Shown: piece after piece, positions 26,413-35,459 of the stretch
How positions within the stretch are numbered: the first letter of the stretch is position 1
Layout of the letters: each line of letters opens with the position of its first letter
From: CBDBKE01 sp965218055
GTDB taxonomy: Bacteria > Acidobacteriota > Terriglobia > JAJPHL01 > JAPKYU01
Assembly (NCBI GenBank): GCA_965218055.1
Contig: CBDCKA010000002.1
Location: 2,969,982-3,033,981, forward strand
DNA: 64,000 nucleotides
Direction: 5' to 3'
Made by a program: the position numbers and the translations under genes
Notes under the pieces: model-generated
What the model saw: only the letters and a program-made list of their open reading frames with translations
What the model was told of the DNA's origin: nothing
The model's database searches: none

Positions 26413-26901
26413 TCACCTGTGCTGGGTTTCCCAGTCGTAGTTGATGTCGGGGTCGTTGTAGGGAATGCGCCCTTCGTCCTGCGGATCGTAGAAGTGGTCC
26501 GTGGCGTAGACCAGCAGGGCCGGCCGGGTCCCCAGCACTTTATACCCATGACCCACTCCGGGCGGGATGCGCAACGACCAGGGCCGCAGCTCACCCGCGT
26601 ACAGCGTGTTCTTCACCCCGAAGCTGGGTGAGCCCACCCGCAGGTCATACAGACTCACCTGAAGCATGCCCGTGACCGGCGCCCAAACGTCGGTCTGGCG
26701 CAAGTGATAATGAAACGCCTTGATCGTGCCGGGATAGGAAACGGCGGCCGAAACCTGCAACTCGTCGGTGGAAAGTCCGGCCGCCAAGCCCTGGCCAATC
26801 CGCATGAGTTCCAGGAAATAGCCGCGATCATCCGGCCACAGTTGCAGGGGAGCGATGCTGACTCCCTGGATGAGTCGCTCGGACCGCTGGTGAACAATCA
26901 C
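26413..26901 (-). CDS. rfbC: dTDP-4-dehydrorhamnose 3,5-epimerase family protein
   Basis: Cupin-fold sugar epimerase that converts dTDP-4-keto-6-deoxyglucose to the rhamno form. LQLWPDDRGYFLELMR near the start, AFHYHLRQTDVWAPVTG (catalytic His region) and LRIPPGVGHGYKV near the end follow the family order. The start is uncertain: the frame is open to 27138, but a GTG at 26901, directly preceded by GGGGAG, gives a 162-residue protein typical of the shorter RfbC branch. No clear upstream alternative is conserved. It lies between rfbA and the DinB gene. Confidence 0.8.
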   Translation of the reverse strand: MIVHQRSERLIQGVSIAPLQLWPDDRGYFLELMRIGQGLAAGLSTDELQVSAAVSYPGTIKAFHYHLRQTDVWAPVTGMLQVSLYDLRVGSPSFGVKNTLYAGELRPWSLRIPPGVGHGYKVLGTRPALLVYATDHFYDPQDEGRIPYNDPDINYDWETQHR

Positions 26902-27026
26902 CTCCCCGAGGCCACGGTGGCCGCCGGTGGCGATGGCCAACTCCAGTCCCTCCCGCTGCGCGACCGGTTTCAAGTTGGCCCCGACTTTGTGTGCTGACGA
27001 CGCCACAACCTCCCAGCTCCGGTCTC

Positions 27027-27791
27027 CTAGCGACGGCCCGCGCCTGCCACGCTTACGTCGTCCGTTTTGTTCGCCCCGGTTTCGGCTACCAGGTTGGTCG
27101 CCCGGCGCAGCGACTCGAAGGTGCCCGCGTCGGTCCACCAGCCTTCCAGAAAATCGTAGGTCATCGTGCCCTCTCGGATGTAGTGGTTGTTCACGTCGGT
27201 GATTTCCAGCTCTCCGCGTGCTGAGGGCTTCAACTTCCCAATTTTCTCAAAGACCGTGGAATCGTACATGTACACGCCGGTGACCGCGTAGCGCGACTTG
27301 GGGAAGCGCGGCTTCTCCTCGATGCCCACCACTCGGCCATCGCGCAATTCGGCCACCCCAAAGCGCTCGGCGTCGTCGACCTCTTTCAGCAGCAGTTTGG
27401 CCCCGCAGGGCTGCCGCAGGAAATCAGCGACCGATCGGGCGATGTTTCCCTCAATGATGTTGTCGCCCAGGATGACGCAGATACGGTGATCGTCGGCAAA
27501 GTGCTGGGCCAGCGAGAGCGCCTCCGCGATGCCACCCTTCCCTTCCTGGTAAGTGTAATTGACGTGGCTCAGCCCAAACTCCTTCCCGTTAGCCAACAGC
27601 CGCAGGAAATCCCCGGCGTTCTCGCCGCCGGTGACCACCAGGATGTCTCGGATCCCGGCGTTCACCAGCGTTTCGATGGGGTAGTAAATCATCGGTTTGT
27701 CGTACACGGGAAGCAGGTGCTTGTTGGTGATCTTGGTCAGCGGATCGAGCCGGCTCCCGGTCCCGCCCGCCAGCACTACCCCTTTGAGCAT
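27027..27791 (-). CDS. rfbA: Glucose-1-phosphate thymidylyltransferase
   Basis: First step of dTDP-rhamnose synthesis, making dTDP-glucose. The nucleotidyltransferase signature GVVLAGGTGSRLDPLT is at residues 4-19, followed by KHLLPVYDKPMIYYPI, LGDNIIEG (metal Asp) near 108, and EITDVNNHYI near 195. At 254 residues it belongs to the short form. It is the first gene of the minus-strand polysaccharide unit, divergent from the cupin gene across 240 bases. Confidence 0.95.
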   Translation of the reverse strand: MLKGVVLAGGTGSRLDPLTKITNKHLLPVYDKPMIYYPIETLVNAGIRDILVVTGGENAGDFLRLLANGKEFGLSHVNYTYQEGKGGIAEALSLAQHFADDHRICVILGDNIIEGNIARSVADFLRQPCGAKLLLKEVDDAERFGVAELRDGRVVGIEEKPRFPKSRYAVTGVYMYDSTVFEKIGKLKPSARGELEITDVNNHYIREGTMTYDFLEGWWTDAGTFESLRRATNLVAETGANKTDDVSVAGAGRR

Positions 27792-28032
27792 AGCTGGTAA
27801 TCCTTCGCTGCCCCGGCCTCAAACAGGGGAGCAATGGCGCGCATTGTCCAGACGCCTCCGGAGAGCTCCGAACGGCGAAGGCTCCGTGGCAAGAGGCCAA
27901 GTATACAAGCTTTTACCAACCCCGGGAAACCAGCTTGTTGCTCCCAGGACTTCGTGCTCGGGGTTTTCAACATGTCGCGGAAAGCCCTGGTGTTACAATA
28001 CCAGCCGAATCTTAGGAGGAAAACAAAACACT
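27792..28032. promoter_or_regulatory. Divergent promoter region between rfbA and cupin gene
   Basis: The 241-base gap separates the head of the polysaccharide operon (minus) from the cupin gene (plus), so both promoters should lie here. AGGAGG at 28014-28019 is the ribosome site of the cupin gene, about 13 bases before its ATG. I cannot point to a clear sigma-70 box pair. Confidence 0.45.
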
Positions 28033-28407
28033 ATGCCCTGTGAACGCTTTGACTGGCAGACGCTGGCCCGCGAGCAGCTCAATCCCGGGTTGGCACGGCA
28101 ATTCATTACTGGTGCGAGGACAACGGTGGCGCGCTTCCAATTCCGGAAGGGCTGTGCCGTGCCAGTCCACTCACATGAAAATGAACAGGTCACCTACGTC
28201 CTGGAAGGCGCGCTGCGGTTCCAGCTCCAGGACCAGAAAGACGGGGAAGGCTCCCGGGAGTTGGATATACGGTCCGGCCAGGTGCTGCTGATCCCCCCGA
28301 ACGTCGCCCACGGTGCGATGGCGCTGGAGGACACGGTTGCCTTTGACTTTTTCAGTCCCGTCCGCCAGGACTGGCTGAGCGAGACCGACACTTATCTGCG
28401 AGGCTGA
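28033..28407 (+). CDS. Small cupin-domain protein
   Basis: Single-domain cupin of 124 residues. The first cupin motif is PVHSHENEQVTYVLEGALRF (metal ligands H, H, E) near residues 43-60 and the second is LIPPNVAHGAMALED near 85-99. No extra domain gives a substrate. The ATG at 28033 follows an AGGAGG site. The SDR gene starts 32 bases downstream on the same strand, so the two may form an operon; a role in sugar or small-molecule metabolism is possible but not shown. Confidence 0.88.
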   Translation: MPCERFDWQTLAREQLNPGLARQFITGARTTVARFQFRKGCAVPVHSHENEQVTYVLEGALRFQLQDQKDGEGSRELDIRSGQVLLIPPNVAHGAMALEDTVAFDFFSPVRQDWLSETDTYLRG

Positions 28408-28439
28408 GGCCGCAGGGAATCAGCGCAGCAGGGAATAGC

Positions 28440-29231
28440 ATGGATCTGGGAATTCGCGACCGGGTGGCCATCGTGGCCGCTTCCAGCCGGGGGCTGGGCA
28501 AAGCCGTCGCCGCGGCGCTAGCCGCTGAGGGGGCGCGCGTGGCGATGTGCTCGCGCAACGCTGCGGCCGTCGAGGCCGCCGCCGGTGACATTGCGACCCG
28601 GCACGGGGTAGAAGTGCTCGCTCGGGCCACCGATGTCACGCAGCAGGACCAGGTGCGCGAGTTTGTGGGGGAGGTGGCCGCGCGCTTCGGGCGAATTGAC
28701 ATCTGCGTCACGAACGCCGGTGGCCCGCCCGCGAAGACCTTTCTGAACATCAGCGCGGAAGAATGGCAGGCGGCGGTTGAGCTGAACCTGATGAGCACGG
28801 TCTATCTGGCCCGCCAGGTGCTTCCCCACATGCAACGGCGGCAGTGGGGACGGCTGGTCACCATCACCTCGGTCACGGTTAAGCAACCGGCGGACAACCT
28901 GCTGCTGTCAAACTCGGTGCGCGCCGGCGTGGCCGGGCTGGCCAAGACCCTGGCCAATGAGTTTGGCAAGGACAACATCACCGTCAACAACGTGTGTCCG
29001 GGCTACACCGCGACCGACCGGCTGGAGGAACTGGCCGGAGTGCAGGCGCTGGCGGCGGGCGTCCCCAAACAGGAGATCTACACTCGCTGGGCCGACAACG
29101 TCCCTTTGCGGCGCCTGGGGAAGCCCGAGGAATTCGCTGGGGTGGTGGCCTTTCTTTGCTCCGAGCGCGCCAGCTACCTGAACGGCGTCAGCATCCAGGT
29201 GGACGGCGGCCTCATCAAGGGATTGCTCTAA
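28440..29231 (+). CDS. SDR family oxidoreductase (FabG-like)
   Basis: Short-chain dehydrogenase of 263 residues. The cofactor motif is unusual, ASSRGLG (residues 14-20) in place of TGGxxGxG; NAGG near 93, ITSVT with the catalytic Ser near 142, and a C-terminal NGVSIQVDGGLIKG as in 3-oxoacyl-ACP reductase-like SDRs. The usual active-site tyrosine is not seen: the position aligned with YxxxK reads LSNSVRAG. This variation is shared, as I recall, by a subgroup of SDRs, so catalysis may differ. It follows the cupin gene by 32 bases. Confidence 0.85.
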   Translation: MDLGIRDRVAIVAASSRGLGKAVAAALAAEGARVAMCSRNAAAVEAAAGDIATRHGVEVLARATDVTQQDQVREFVGEVAARFGRIDICVTNAGGPPAKTFLNISAEEWQAAVELNLMSTVYLARQVLPHMQRRQWGRLVTITSVTVKQPADNLLLSNSVRAGVAGLAKTLANEFGKDNITVNNVCPGYTATDRLEELAGVQALAAGVPKQEIYTRWADNVPLRRLGKPEEFAGVVAFLCSERASYLNGVSIQVDGGLIKGLL

Positions 29232-29240
29232 CTGCTCCCC

Positions 29241-29342
29241 TGTCATTCCGAGCGAAGCGAGGAATCTGCTTTTCAAGCACAATTGTTTGCCGGACAAGCA
29301 GATTCCTCGTGCCAAGAAAGGGCGTCGGCCCTCGGAATGACA
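29241..29342. repeat. Nested palindromic repeat upstream of hydrolase gene
   Basis: Outer arms TGTCATTCCGAG (29241-29252) and CTCGGAATGACA (29331-29342) and inner arms CGAGGAATCTGCTT (29258-29271) and AAGCAGATTCCTCG (29296-29309) give a two-tier hairpin of about 100 bases. It looks like a dispersed intergenic element, and a close relative lies on the other side of the hydrolase gene. Confidence 0.75.
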
Positions 29343-29378
29343 GGTGGAGAAATTCAGCATCCTGTAAGGAGAGGTTTC

Positions 29379-30293
29379 ATGAAACGTGAGACGGTCTTCG
29401 CCGCGCTTGTCCTCTTCATTAGCTGTGTTGCAAACGCACAGGAGCTCGACCCGGCCACGCGCTGGGCCACCATTGCGTTCAGTGAGTACCGGGTCTCCCC
29501 CGACATCGTTTACAAAACGATCGGCGGGCAGGAGCTCAAGCTGGATGTCATCACGGCCGGCAATCCATCGGAGGTTCGCCCCACCGTCATCTTCATCCAT
29601 GGAGGCGGCTGGGTGGGGCACAGTAAAGAAAGTCACATGTTGTTTCCGCTTCCGTATCTGGCCCGGGGAATGAATGTGGTCAATGTGGAATACCGCCTGG
29701 CGTCAGAGTCGCTGGCGCCGGCGGCGGTCGAAGACTGCCGGTGCGCGCTACGCTGGGTCTACCGCAACGCCAAGGAACACGGATTCGACACCTCGAAGCT
29801 TGTCATGGCAGGGGAATCCGCCGGCGGCCACCTGAGCCTGATGACCGGCATGCTCGATGCCAGCGCGGGATTCGATAACGATTGTCCTGCGGACGAGCCG
29901 CCGGGCAACCCCCCGTTGAAGGTTGCCGTCATTGTGAACTATTGCGGAATCGCCGACGTGGCCCACCTTTTGGACGGCCCCCGGCGCCAACACTTCGCCG
30001 TCAGCTGGCTGGGCAGCCAACCGAACCGAATGGAGCTGGCCCGGCGGCTCTCCCCCATCTCCCATGTTCGCCGCGGACTGCCGCCGGTGATCACGCTGCA
30101 CGGCAACGCCGACGACGTAGTGCCCTACGAGGATTCAGTGAAGCTGCATGAGGCGCTGGGCAAAGCGGACGTTCCCAACCAGCTCGTCACCCTTCCCGGT
30201 GCGAAACACTGGAATTGGCCCCGCAAACACTACCTGAAGGCGCAGCAGGCAGTCTTCAAGTTTCTGGAACAACACGGGGTCCTATCTCACTGA
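29379..30293 (+). CDS. Secreted alpha/beta hydrolase (carboxylesterase-like)
   Basis: Alpha/beta-hydrolase fold-3 enzyme of 304 residues. A signal peptide (KRETVFAALVLFISCVANAQ) precedes the mature protein. The oxyanion motif FIHGGGWVG is near residue 70, the nucleophile in GESAGGH near 147-153, the acid in DDVVPYED near 250, and the catalytic His in GAKHWNW near 280. It probably hydrolyses esters in the periplasm. The ATG at 29379 follows AAGGAGAGG. It stands alone between two large palindromes. Confidence 0.88.
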   Translation: MKRETVFAALVLFISCVANAQELDPATRWATIAFSEYRVSPDIVYKTIGGQELKLDVITAGNPSEVRPTVIFIHGGGWVGHSKESHMLFPLPYLARGMNVVNVEYRLASESLAPAAVEDCRCALRWVYRNAKEHGFDTSKLVMAGESAGGHLSLMTGMLDASAGFDNDCPADEPPGNPPLKVAVIVNYCGIADVAHLLDGPRRQHFAVSWLGSQPNRMELARRLSPISHVRRGLPPVITLHGNADDVVPYEDSVKLHEALGKADVPNQLVTLPGAKHWNWPRKHYLKAQQAVFKFLEQHGVLSH

Positions 30294-30327
30294 TTATCTT
30301 GGTGTCATTGGGCACGGAGGGCACCTC

Positions 30328-30431
30328 TGTCATCCCGAGCGAAAGCGAGGGACCTGCTTTTCCTCCGCCGTGCATCCAACCAGACTCTGTTCTCATTCAA
30401 AAGCGGATCCCTCTCTGCGCTCGGGATGACA
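30328..30431. repeat. Palindromic repeat downstream of hydrolase gene
   Basis: Arms TGTCATCCCGAGCG (30328-30341) and CGCTCGGGATGACA (30418-30431) bracket about 76 bases. The sequence is a variant of the element at 29241-29342, so the hydrolase gene is flanked by two copies of the same repeat type. It also lies between convergent genes and could end transcription from both sides. Confidence 0.75.
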
Positions 30432-30446
30432 GGCAAGGGTGGACGA

Positions 30447-31070
30447 TCAGGTGTCGCTCAGGACCACGACGTGCAGCTCGCCCGGACCGTGCACGCCCAC
30501 GGTGAGGGTCAACTCGATATCTGCAGTGCGGCTGGGGCCAGTGATGAGCACCAGCGCGCTGGAGCGGGCGGGTAGCTCGGGCTCCAGGGTAAAAAGCTCC
30601 GCCAGGGTGGAGACGATGCGGGACGCTGGGACCAGGCAGGCGTTGACCGGCGCCAGTAAGGAAAGTATACGACCTTCACCGGCAACGGAAAACAGGACAA
30701 GGGTCCCGGTGTCAGCCAGGGCATAGTCGGCTTCGGTGATCGAGAGGGTGGCGTTCTCGGCGGCAAAGCTGCCTTGCGGGTGAAATTGAGGCCCGTTGAG
30801 GCCCAGCGATTCCACCCTCGACCGGCGCGCCCACACCCCTTCCCCGCCCTTCTCCAATGCCAGGCGCTCCAGATACTGGCGGGCAGCAGCGGCATCCCGC
30901 GCCACGAACGTCTTGCCCCCGAGTCCCTCCACCTCTTTCAGAAAGGTGGAAAGCAGCTCCTCGCGCGTGCGACTGGGGAAATTCAGCCGCACCGGAGGCG
31001 CTTCCGGGTCGGTGGGCGCTCCTAGCCTGGTCTGAATCTCACCCAGAATTTTTTCGCGCGCTGATCTCAT
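30447..31070 (-). CDS. lutC: Lactate utilization protein C
   Basis: LUD-domain protein of 207 residues, third component of the LutABC L-lactate oxidation system. Family features are the SITEADYALADTGTLVLFS segment near residue 110 and the C-terminal ITGPSRTADIELTLTVGVHGP, both characteristic of LutC. It overlaps the end of lutB by four bases (31067-31070), so the genes are translationally coupled. Confidence 0.93.
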   Translation of the reverse strand: MRSAREKILGEIQTRLGAPTDPEAPPVRLNFPSRTREELLSTFLKEVEGLGGKTFVARDAAAARQYLERLALEKGGEGVWARRSRVESLGLNGPQFHPQGSFAAENATLSITEADYALADTGTLVLFSVAGEGRILSLLAPVNACLVPASRIVSTLAELFTLEPELPARSSALVLITGPSRTADIELTLTVGVHGPGELHVVVLSDT

Positions 31071-32458
31071 GTTTTGGCTGACTTATTCACGTTGCTGCGT
31101 TTGTGCCACCATTGGCGGAAGGAGGACTCGGGCGGCACGGGCAGCTCGCGCGTCCTGTTCCACGCAGCCGCCGGGCCCAGCGGCAGGGGCGCAAACCGTG
31201 CGCCCATCCCTGCCCATTCATACAGCCAGGGCCGTTCCATCACCCGGGCCCACACGCGGAAAGCCAACTTCTCCAGCCGATGGCGCTCCGGAGCCGATTC
31301 GGTCTCCTGCCGCCGCAGGGCCAGCAGTAATTCCGGGATGCGGATCTTCACCGGACAGACATCGCGGCAGGCGCCGCACAGCGAGGAAGCGTAAGGCAGC
31401 TTGGGCTCGGCGGCCAGACCGAGAATCTGCGGCGTCAGCACAGCACCGATGGGCCCCGAATACACACCCGGGTACGCATGCCCGCCGATCTTACGGTACA
31501 CGGGGCACACATTGAGGCAGGCGCCGCAGCGGATGCAGTAGAGCGCTTCGCGCAACAGCGGATCGGCCAGCGCGCGGGTGCGCCCGTTGTCCAGCAGCAC
31601 CAGGTGGAACTCGGTGGGCCCGTCGGGCTCGTCTGGGCGCCGCGCTCCGCTTAGCACGGAAGTGTAGCTGGTCAGCTTCTGGCCGGTGCCGCTGCGGGCG
31701 ATCAGCCGCAGGAACACCGCCAAGTCGGCCACGCGCGGAATCACCTTTTCAATCCCCATCACCGCCACGTGCACCTTCGGGACTGAGCTACAGAAGCGGA
31801 TGTTCCCTTCGTTCTCCACCAGAACCACGCTGCCGGTTTCGGCGACGGCGAAATTTGCGCCCGTGACGCCCATCCCGGCCGTCAGAAACTTCTGGCGCAG
31901 CACGGTGCGGGCCGTGGCGGTCAGCGTGGGAATGTCCTCGGTGCGCGGCAGCCCCAGCTTTCGCTCGAACAGGTCGGCCACATCCTTGCGCGTCTTGTGG
32001 ATGGCGGGGGCGATGATGTGAGAGGGCTTCTCACCGGCGAGCTGGATGATGTACTCGCCCAGATCAGTTTCCACCGCCTCGATCCCTTCCCGCTCAAGCG
32101 CGTGGTTAAGTTCGATCTCCTCGGTCAGCATGGACTTGCTCTTCACCACCAGCCGCACCTGGCGGGCGCGGGCCAGTTCCGCGATGTAGGCGCAAGCTTG
32201 CTCTCCATCGGCTGCCCAGAAAACGTTGCCCCCGCGCTCCAGCACGCGCCCCTCGAGCTGCTGTAAGTAGTAGGAAAGATTCTCGATGGTGTGGCGCTTG
32301 ACGGCGTTGGCTTGCTCGCGGAGCTGCTCCCATTCCGGCAGGCCCTGGGCGGCTCTGTCGCGCAGCTCGACGAAGCGGAAGGTGGTCCTTGCCAGGGTGT
32401 CCTGCAGGCGCAGGTCGTCGAGCGCGACGTCAATGCGGCGGTCGAAGGCGGCTCTCAT
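31067..32458 (-). CDS. lutB: Lactate utilization iron-sulfur protein B
   Basis: LutB, about 463 residues, with an N-terminal LUD domain (LVVKSKSMLTEEIELN; VAETGSVVLVENEGN) and two 4Fe-4S motifs, CIRCGACLNVCPVY near residue 310 and CGACRDVCPVKI near 360. It transfers electrons in the oxidation of L-lactate to pyruvate. The ATG at 32458 overlaps the lutA stop (ATGA), so the long frame upstream to 32704 is not used. The C-terminal tail of about 60 residues is poorly conserved. Confidence 0.95.
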   Translation of the reverse strand: MRAAFDRRIDVALDDLRLQDTLARTTFRFVELRDRAAQGLPEWEQLREQANAVKRHTIENLSYYLQQLEGRVLERGGNVFWAADGEQACAYIAELARARQVRLVVKSKSMLTEEIELNHALEREGIEAVETDLGEYIIQLAGEKPSHIIAPAIHKTRKDVADLFERKLGLPRTEDIPTLTATARTVLRQKFLTAGMGVTGANFAVAETGSVVLVENEGNIRFCSSVPKVHVAVMGIEKVIPRVADLAVFLRLIARSGTGQKLTSYTSVLSGARRPDEPDGPTEFHLVLLDNGRTRALADPLLREALYCIRCGACLNVCPVYRKIGGHAYPGVYSGPIGAVLTPQILGLAAEPKLPYASSLCGACRDVCPVKIRIPELLLALRRQETESAPERHRLEKLAFRVWARVMERPWLYEWAGMGARFAPLPLGPAAAWNRTRELPVPPESSFRQWWHKRSNVNKSAKT

Positions 32459-33201
32459 GTCGATGCTTCGGGCAGAGTGGCCAGCACCTCGGCGACATGC
32501 AGGCAGCGCAGCGGGAGACCCAGCCGGCGGGCCCGGCCCTCTAGGTGCATCAAGCAACCCATGTCGCAGGAGACCAGAGTGCCGGCACCCGAGCGACCCA
32601 CGGACCGCAGCTTCTCGTCGGCCATGGCCGTCGAGATCTCGGGAAACTTGGCCGAGAAAGTGCCTCCGAAACCACAGCACTCCTGCGCCTGATCCAGATC
32701 GCACAGCTCCAGCCCGCGGACGTTCTCGAGCAGCGCGCGCGGCGGCCGGCTGACGCGCAGTTCGCGCAGCAGGTGGCAGCTTTCGTGGTAGGCCACGGCG
32801 CCGCTAAAGCTAGCCCCCACGTCCTGGCGGCCCAGCACGGAGACCAGAAACTCGGTGAATTCGTACGTGCGCCCCCCGAGGCGCTCGGCTTCGGCTCGCT
32901 CAGTAGTTCCCTCAGGGAACAGTTCGGAGAAGCCGTGGCGCACCATGGCCACACAGGAGCCTGAAGGCGCGACAATCACTTGGCTGCCGCGAAACGCCGC
33001 CAGCCAAGTGCGCGCCACGCGCCGCGCTTCCTCGCGAAAGCCGCTGTTGAACGCGGGCTGCCCGCAGCAGGTCTGCGTCGCGGGGAACTCCACGACCACG
33101 CCCGAGCGCTCCAGAACCGCCACCATTGCCTTTCCGACGTGCGGGAACAACTGATCGACCAGGCAGGTAATGAATAGGGAAATTCGTGCCGGAGCCGGCA
33201 T
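32455..33201 (-). CDS. lutA: Lactate utilization protein A (CCG-domain Fe-S oxidoreductase)
   Basis: LutA of 248 residues with two cysteine-rich CCG domains: TCCGQPAFNSG near residue 44 and ECCGFGGTFSAKFPEIS near 175, plus SCDMGCLMHLEG near 205. It is the first gene of the lutABC operon, which allows use of L-lactate as carbon source. No regulator of the GntR type is visible next to it; upstream is a divergent gene across 47 bases that must hold the promoter. Confidence 0.94.
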   Translation of the reverse strand: MPAPARISLFITCLVDQLFPHVGKAMVAVLERSGVVVEFPATQTCCGQPAFNSGFREEARRVARTWLAAFRGSQVIVAPSGSCVAMVRHGFSELFPEGTTERAEAERLGGRTYEFTEFLVSVLGRQDVGASFSGAVAYHESCHLLRELRVSRPPRALLENVRGLELCDLDQAQECCGFGGTFSAKFPEISTAMADEKLRSVGRSGAGTLVSCDMGCLMHLEGRARRLGLPLRCLHVAEVLATLPEAST

Positions 33202-33248
33202 TCAGAACGGATTGTAACACGCGGGCCAATCAGTGCTAACATGGGGCC

Positions 33249-33872
33249 GTGACTGGAGTGCTGGTCTTGCTGGTGCCAGTGCTCGCGCTTGCGGCACTGG
33301 CGGTTTGGTACCGCTCACTGAGGCTGACGCGCCGGCACCGGGCGCTGGAAGTCGTTACCTGGCTGCAGGGAGGGGTGGCTGGTCGCGGCCGCGTGCTGGG
33401 TACGCGGTGGGTGGGTCCCACCGAGTTGCTGGCACCCCTGGATCTGGAGAGCCATCGGCTCTATAGCAGTTCCGCTCACGTTCGCCTGGGAGGGCCCAGC
33501 TGCCCGGATTTCCTGACCCTGCGCTGCGACCTGGATTACCCGCCGAGCTTCGCGATCGAAGTCAATTGCGAACGCTGGAAGCTGGTTCCGGCCGACGCCC
33601 CGCCCAACTTCGGTGAAGGTCCCCGCGTACAGACCCGGCGCCTGGGGGTGTACGTGGTCACCGCCGAGCATCGCGTCACGCAGAATTACCGCGAGCTGAT
33701 GCGTTCTCTGTTGAATTCAAAAGGGCTTCAAATGGAGCGACTGTTGCTCAGTCCCGTGTCGCCGCACCTGGAACTGAGCCTGAATCTGGACTTTGCCTCC
33801 CCGCCCCCGCCGGGACCGCTGTTCCGGCTGCTGCAACGACTGGCGGAGGTCACACCCCAATACTCACGCTAG
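33249..33872 (+). CDS. Membrane-anchored protein of unknown function
   Basis: A 207-residue protein, not recognised. One N-terminal hydrophobic segment (residues 2-20) is followed by a basic stretch (RSLRLTRRHR), so the bulk is probably cytoplasmic or surface-anchored. The rest is mixed alpha/beta with several aromatic and Pro residues and no clear motif. It starts with GTG at 33249 and ends 18 bases before hpnR, so it could be co-transcribed with it; any link to hopanoids is speculation. Confidence 0.65.
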   Translation: MTGVLVLLVPVLALAALAVWYRSLRLTRRHRALEVVTWLQGGVAGRGRVLGTRWVGPTELLAPLDLESHRLYSSSAHVRLGGPSCPDFLTLRCDLDYPPSFAIEVNCERWKLVPADAPPNFGEGPRVQTRRLGVYVVTAEHRVTQNYRELMRSLLNSKGLQMERLLLSPVSPHLELSLNLDFASPPPPGPLFRLLQRLAEVTPQYSR

Positions 33873-33890
33873 TGCCGCCGAAACAGGCAA

Positions 33891-35435
33891 ATGCAATCTG
33901 CTGACGCGCAACAAAAGCGGGTCCTGCTAGTTCATCCCAGTTCACTGATGTACTCGGAGATCTATCTCCGGCTGGAGCCGCTGGGCCTGGAACTGGTGGC
34001 GGAATCGGTGCGCAGGGCGGGTTACTCAGTCAAGCTGCTGGACTTGCAGGTCTTTCGCCACCAGGATTACTTCCGCTTGCTGGAGCAGTGGCGGCCCGCC
34101 GCGGTGGGCTTCTCCCTGAACTACCTGGCCAATATTCCCGAGGTGCTGGACCTGGCAACCGAGACTCGTCGCCGACAGCCGGAATGTTTCCTCTTCGCCG
34201 GGGGACACAGCGCCTCGTTCACGGCGAGGGAAATCTTGCGGCACAGCGGAGGTGCGATTGACTGCGTGGTGCGGGGCGAGGGGGAACAGGTAACACCGCA
34301 ACTGCTGGCGGCGGCCCATGACCGCGACCAGCTCCTTCGCCTTCCCGGTGTCATCAGCCAGCACGGGGAAGGGCCGCCTCCGAAACTGGCCGACAGCCTG
34401 GACGCGCTCATCCCTTCCCGCGACCTGCTGGCGAGGCGCCGCAAGTATTTCATCGGCGTGCTCGACCCCGCTGCCTCGATTGAGTTTACTCGCGGATGCC
34501 CCTGGGATTGCGCCTTTTGCAGCGCCTGGACCTTCTACGGTCGTGGCTACCGCAAACGAAGCCCCGAGGCCATTGGCGCCGAACTGGCCACCATTCGAGA
34601 GCCCGGTGTCTTTGTTGTGGATGACGTTGCCTTTATCCAGCCCGAGCACGGCTTTGCGATCGGGCAGGAAATTGAGAGGCGCGGCATCCGGAAGAAGTAC
34701 TACCTGGAAACGCGCGGTGATGTTCTCCTGCGCAACAAAGAGGTGTTTACCTACTGGCAGCGCCTCGGCCTGGAGTACATGTTTCTGGGTCTGGAGGCCA
34801 TTGACGAGGAGGGGCTAAAGCTTCATCGCAAGCGCACCACCTTGGACAAGAACTTTGAAGCTCTCGAATGCGCCCGTGCGCTGGGAATTACCGTGGCGGT
34901 CAACATCATCGCCGATCCTTCCTGAGACGAGGGCCGCTTTGCCGCGATCCGGGATTGGGCGCTGTCGGTTCCCGAAATCGTGCACCTGACCGTGAACACT
35001 CCGTATCCCGGGACCGAGACCTGGGTGACCGAATCGCGCGGAATGACCACCAGAGACTACCGGCTGTTCGACGTGCAGCACGCCGTGCTGCCGACGAAAC
35101 TGCCGCTGGAGCGCTTCTACCAGGAACTAGTTGGCACGCAGCAAGTCCTGAACAAAAAGCATCTGGGTCTGGCGGCGTTGCGCGACACTTTCCTGATCGC
35201 TGCCCGGCACCTTGCGCATGGCCAGACGAACTTCCTTCGCATGTTGTGGAAGTTCAACCAGGTTTACAACTGGGAGCGGCAGGTGGCGGACCACCGGCGA
35301 GAAGTCCGCTACGATATGGCCCTTCCGCCATCGGCGCCCGAAAAGCGTGTCAATGCGGCTGCCCTGTACGTTCATTCGCAACCGCCGTTCGAACCCGCCA
35401 AGCAGAGCCAGCAACCGGCTGGACTGGGCTCCTAG
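33891..35435 (+). pseudogene. hpnR: Hopanoid C-3 methylase, interrupted by in-frame TGA
   Basis: Cobalamin-binding radical SAM enzyme of the HpnR type that methylates C-3 of hopanoids. The N-terminal B12 domain opens with the HPSSLMYSEIYLRLEPLGLE stretch; the radical SAM cluster motif is CPWDCAFC (CxxxCxxC) at about residue 204. At 34923-34925 a TGA interrupts NIIADPS*DEGRF; family members have Trp at this point (DPDWD-type), so TGG to TGA would explain it. The same frame then runs 170 more residues through conserved sequence (VNTPYPGTETWVTESRGMTTRDYRLFD) to 35435. It is either a fresh pseudogene, a sequencing error or a readthrough case. Confidence 0.88.
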
Positions 35436-35459
35436 AGCACGCCCGCTGCTGCCCCGAAG

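Noticed and set aside
34923..34925. TGA in hpnR as selenocysteine codon
   Set aside because: The family has Trp, not Cys, at this position, and no SECIS-like hairpin was seen directly downstream.
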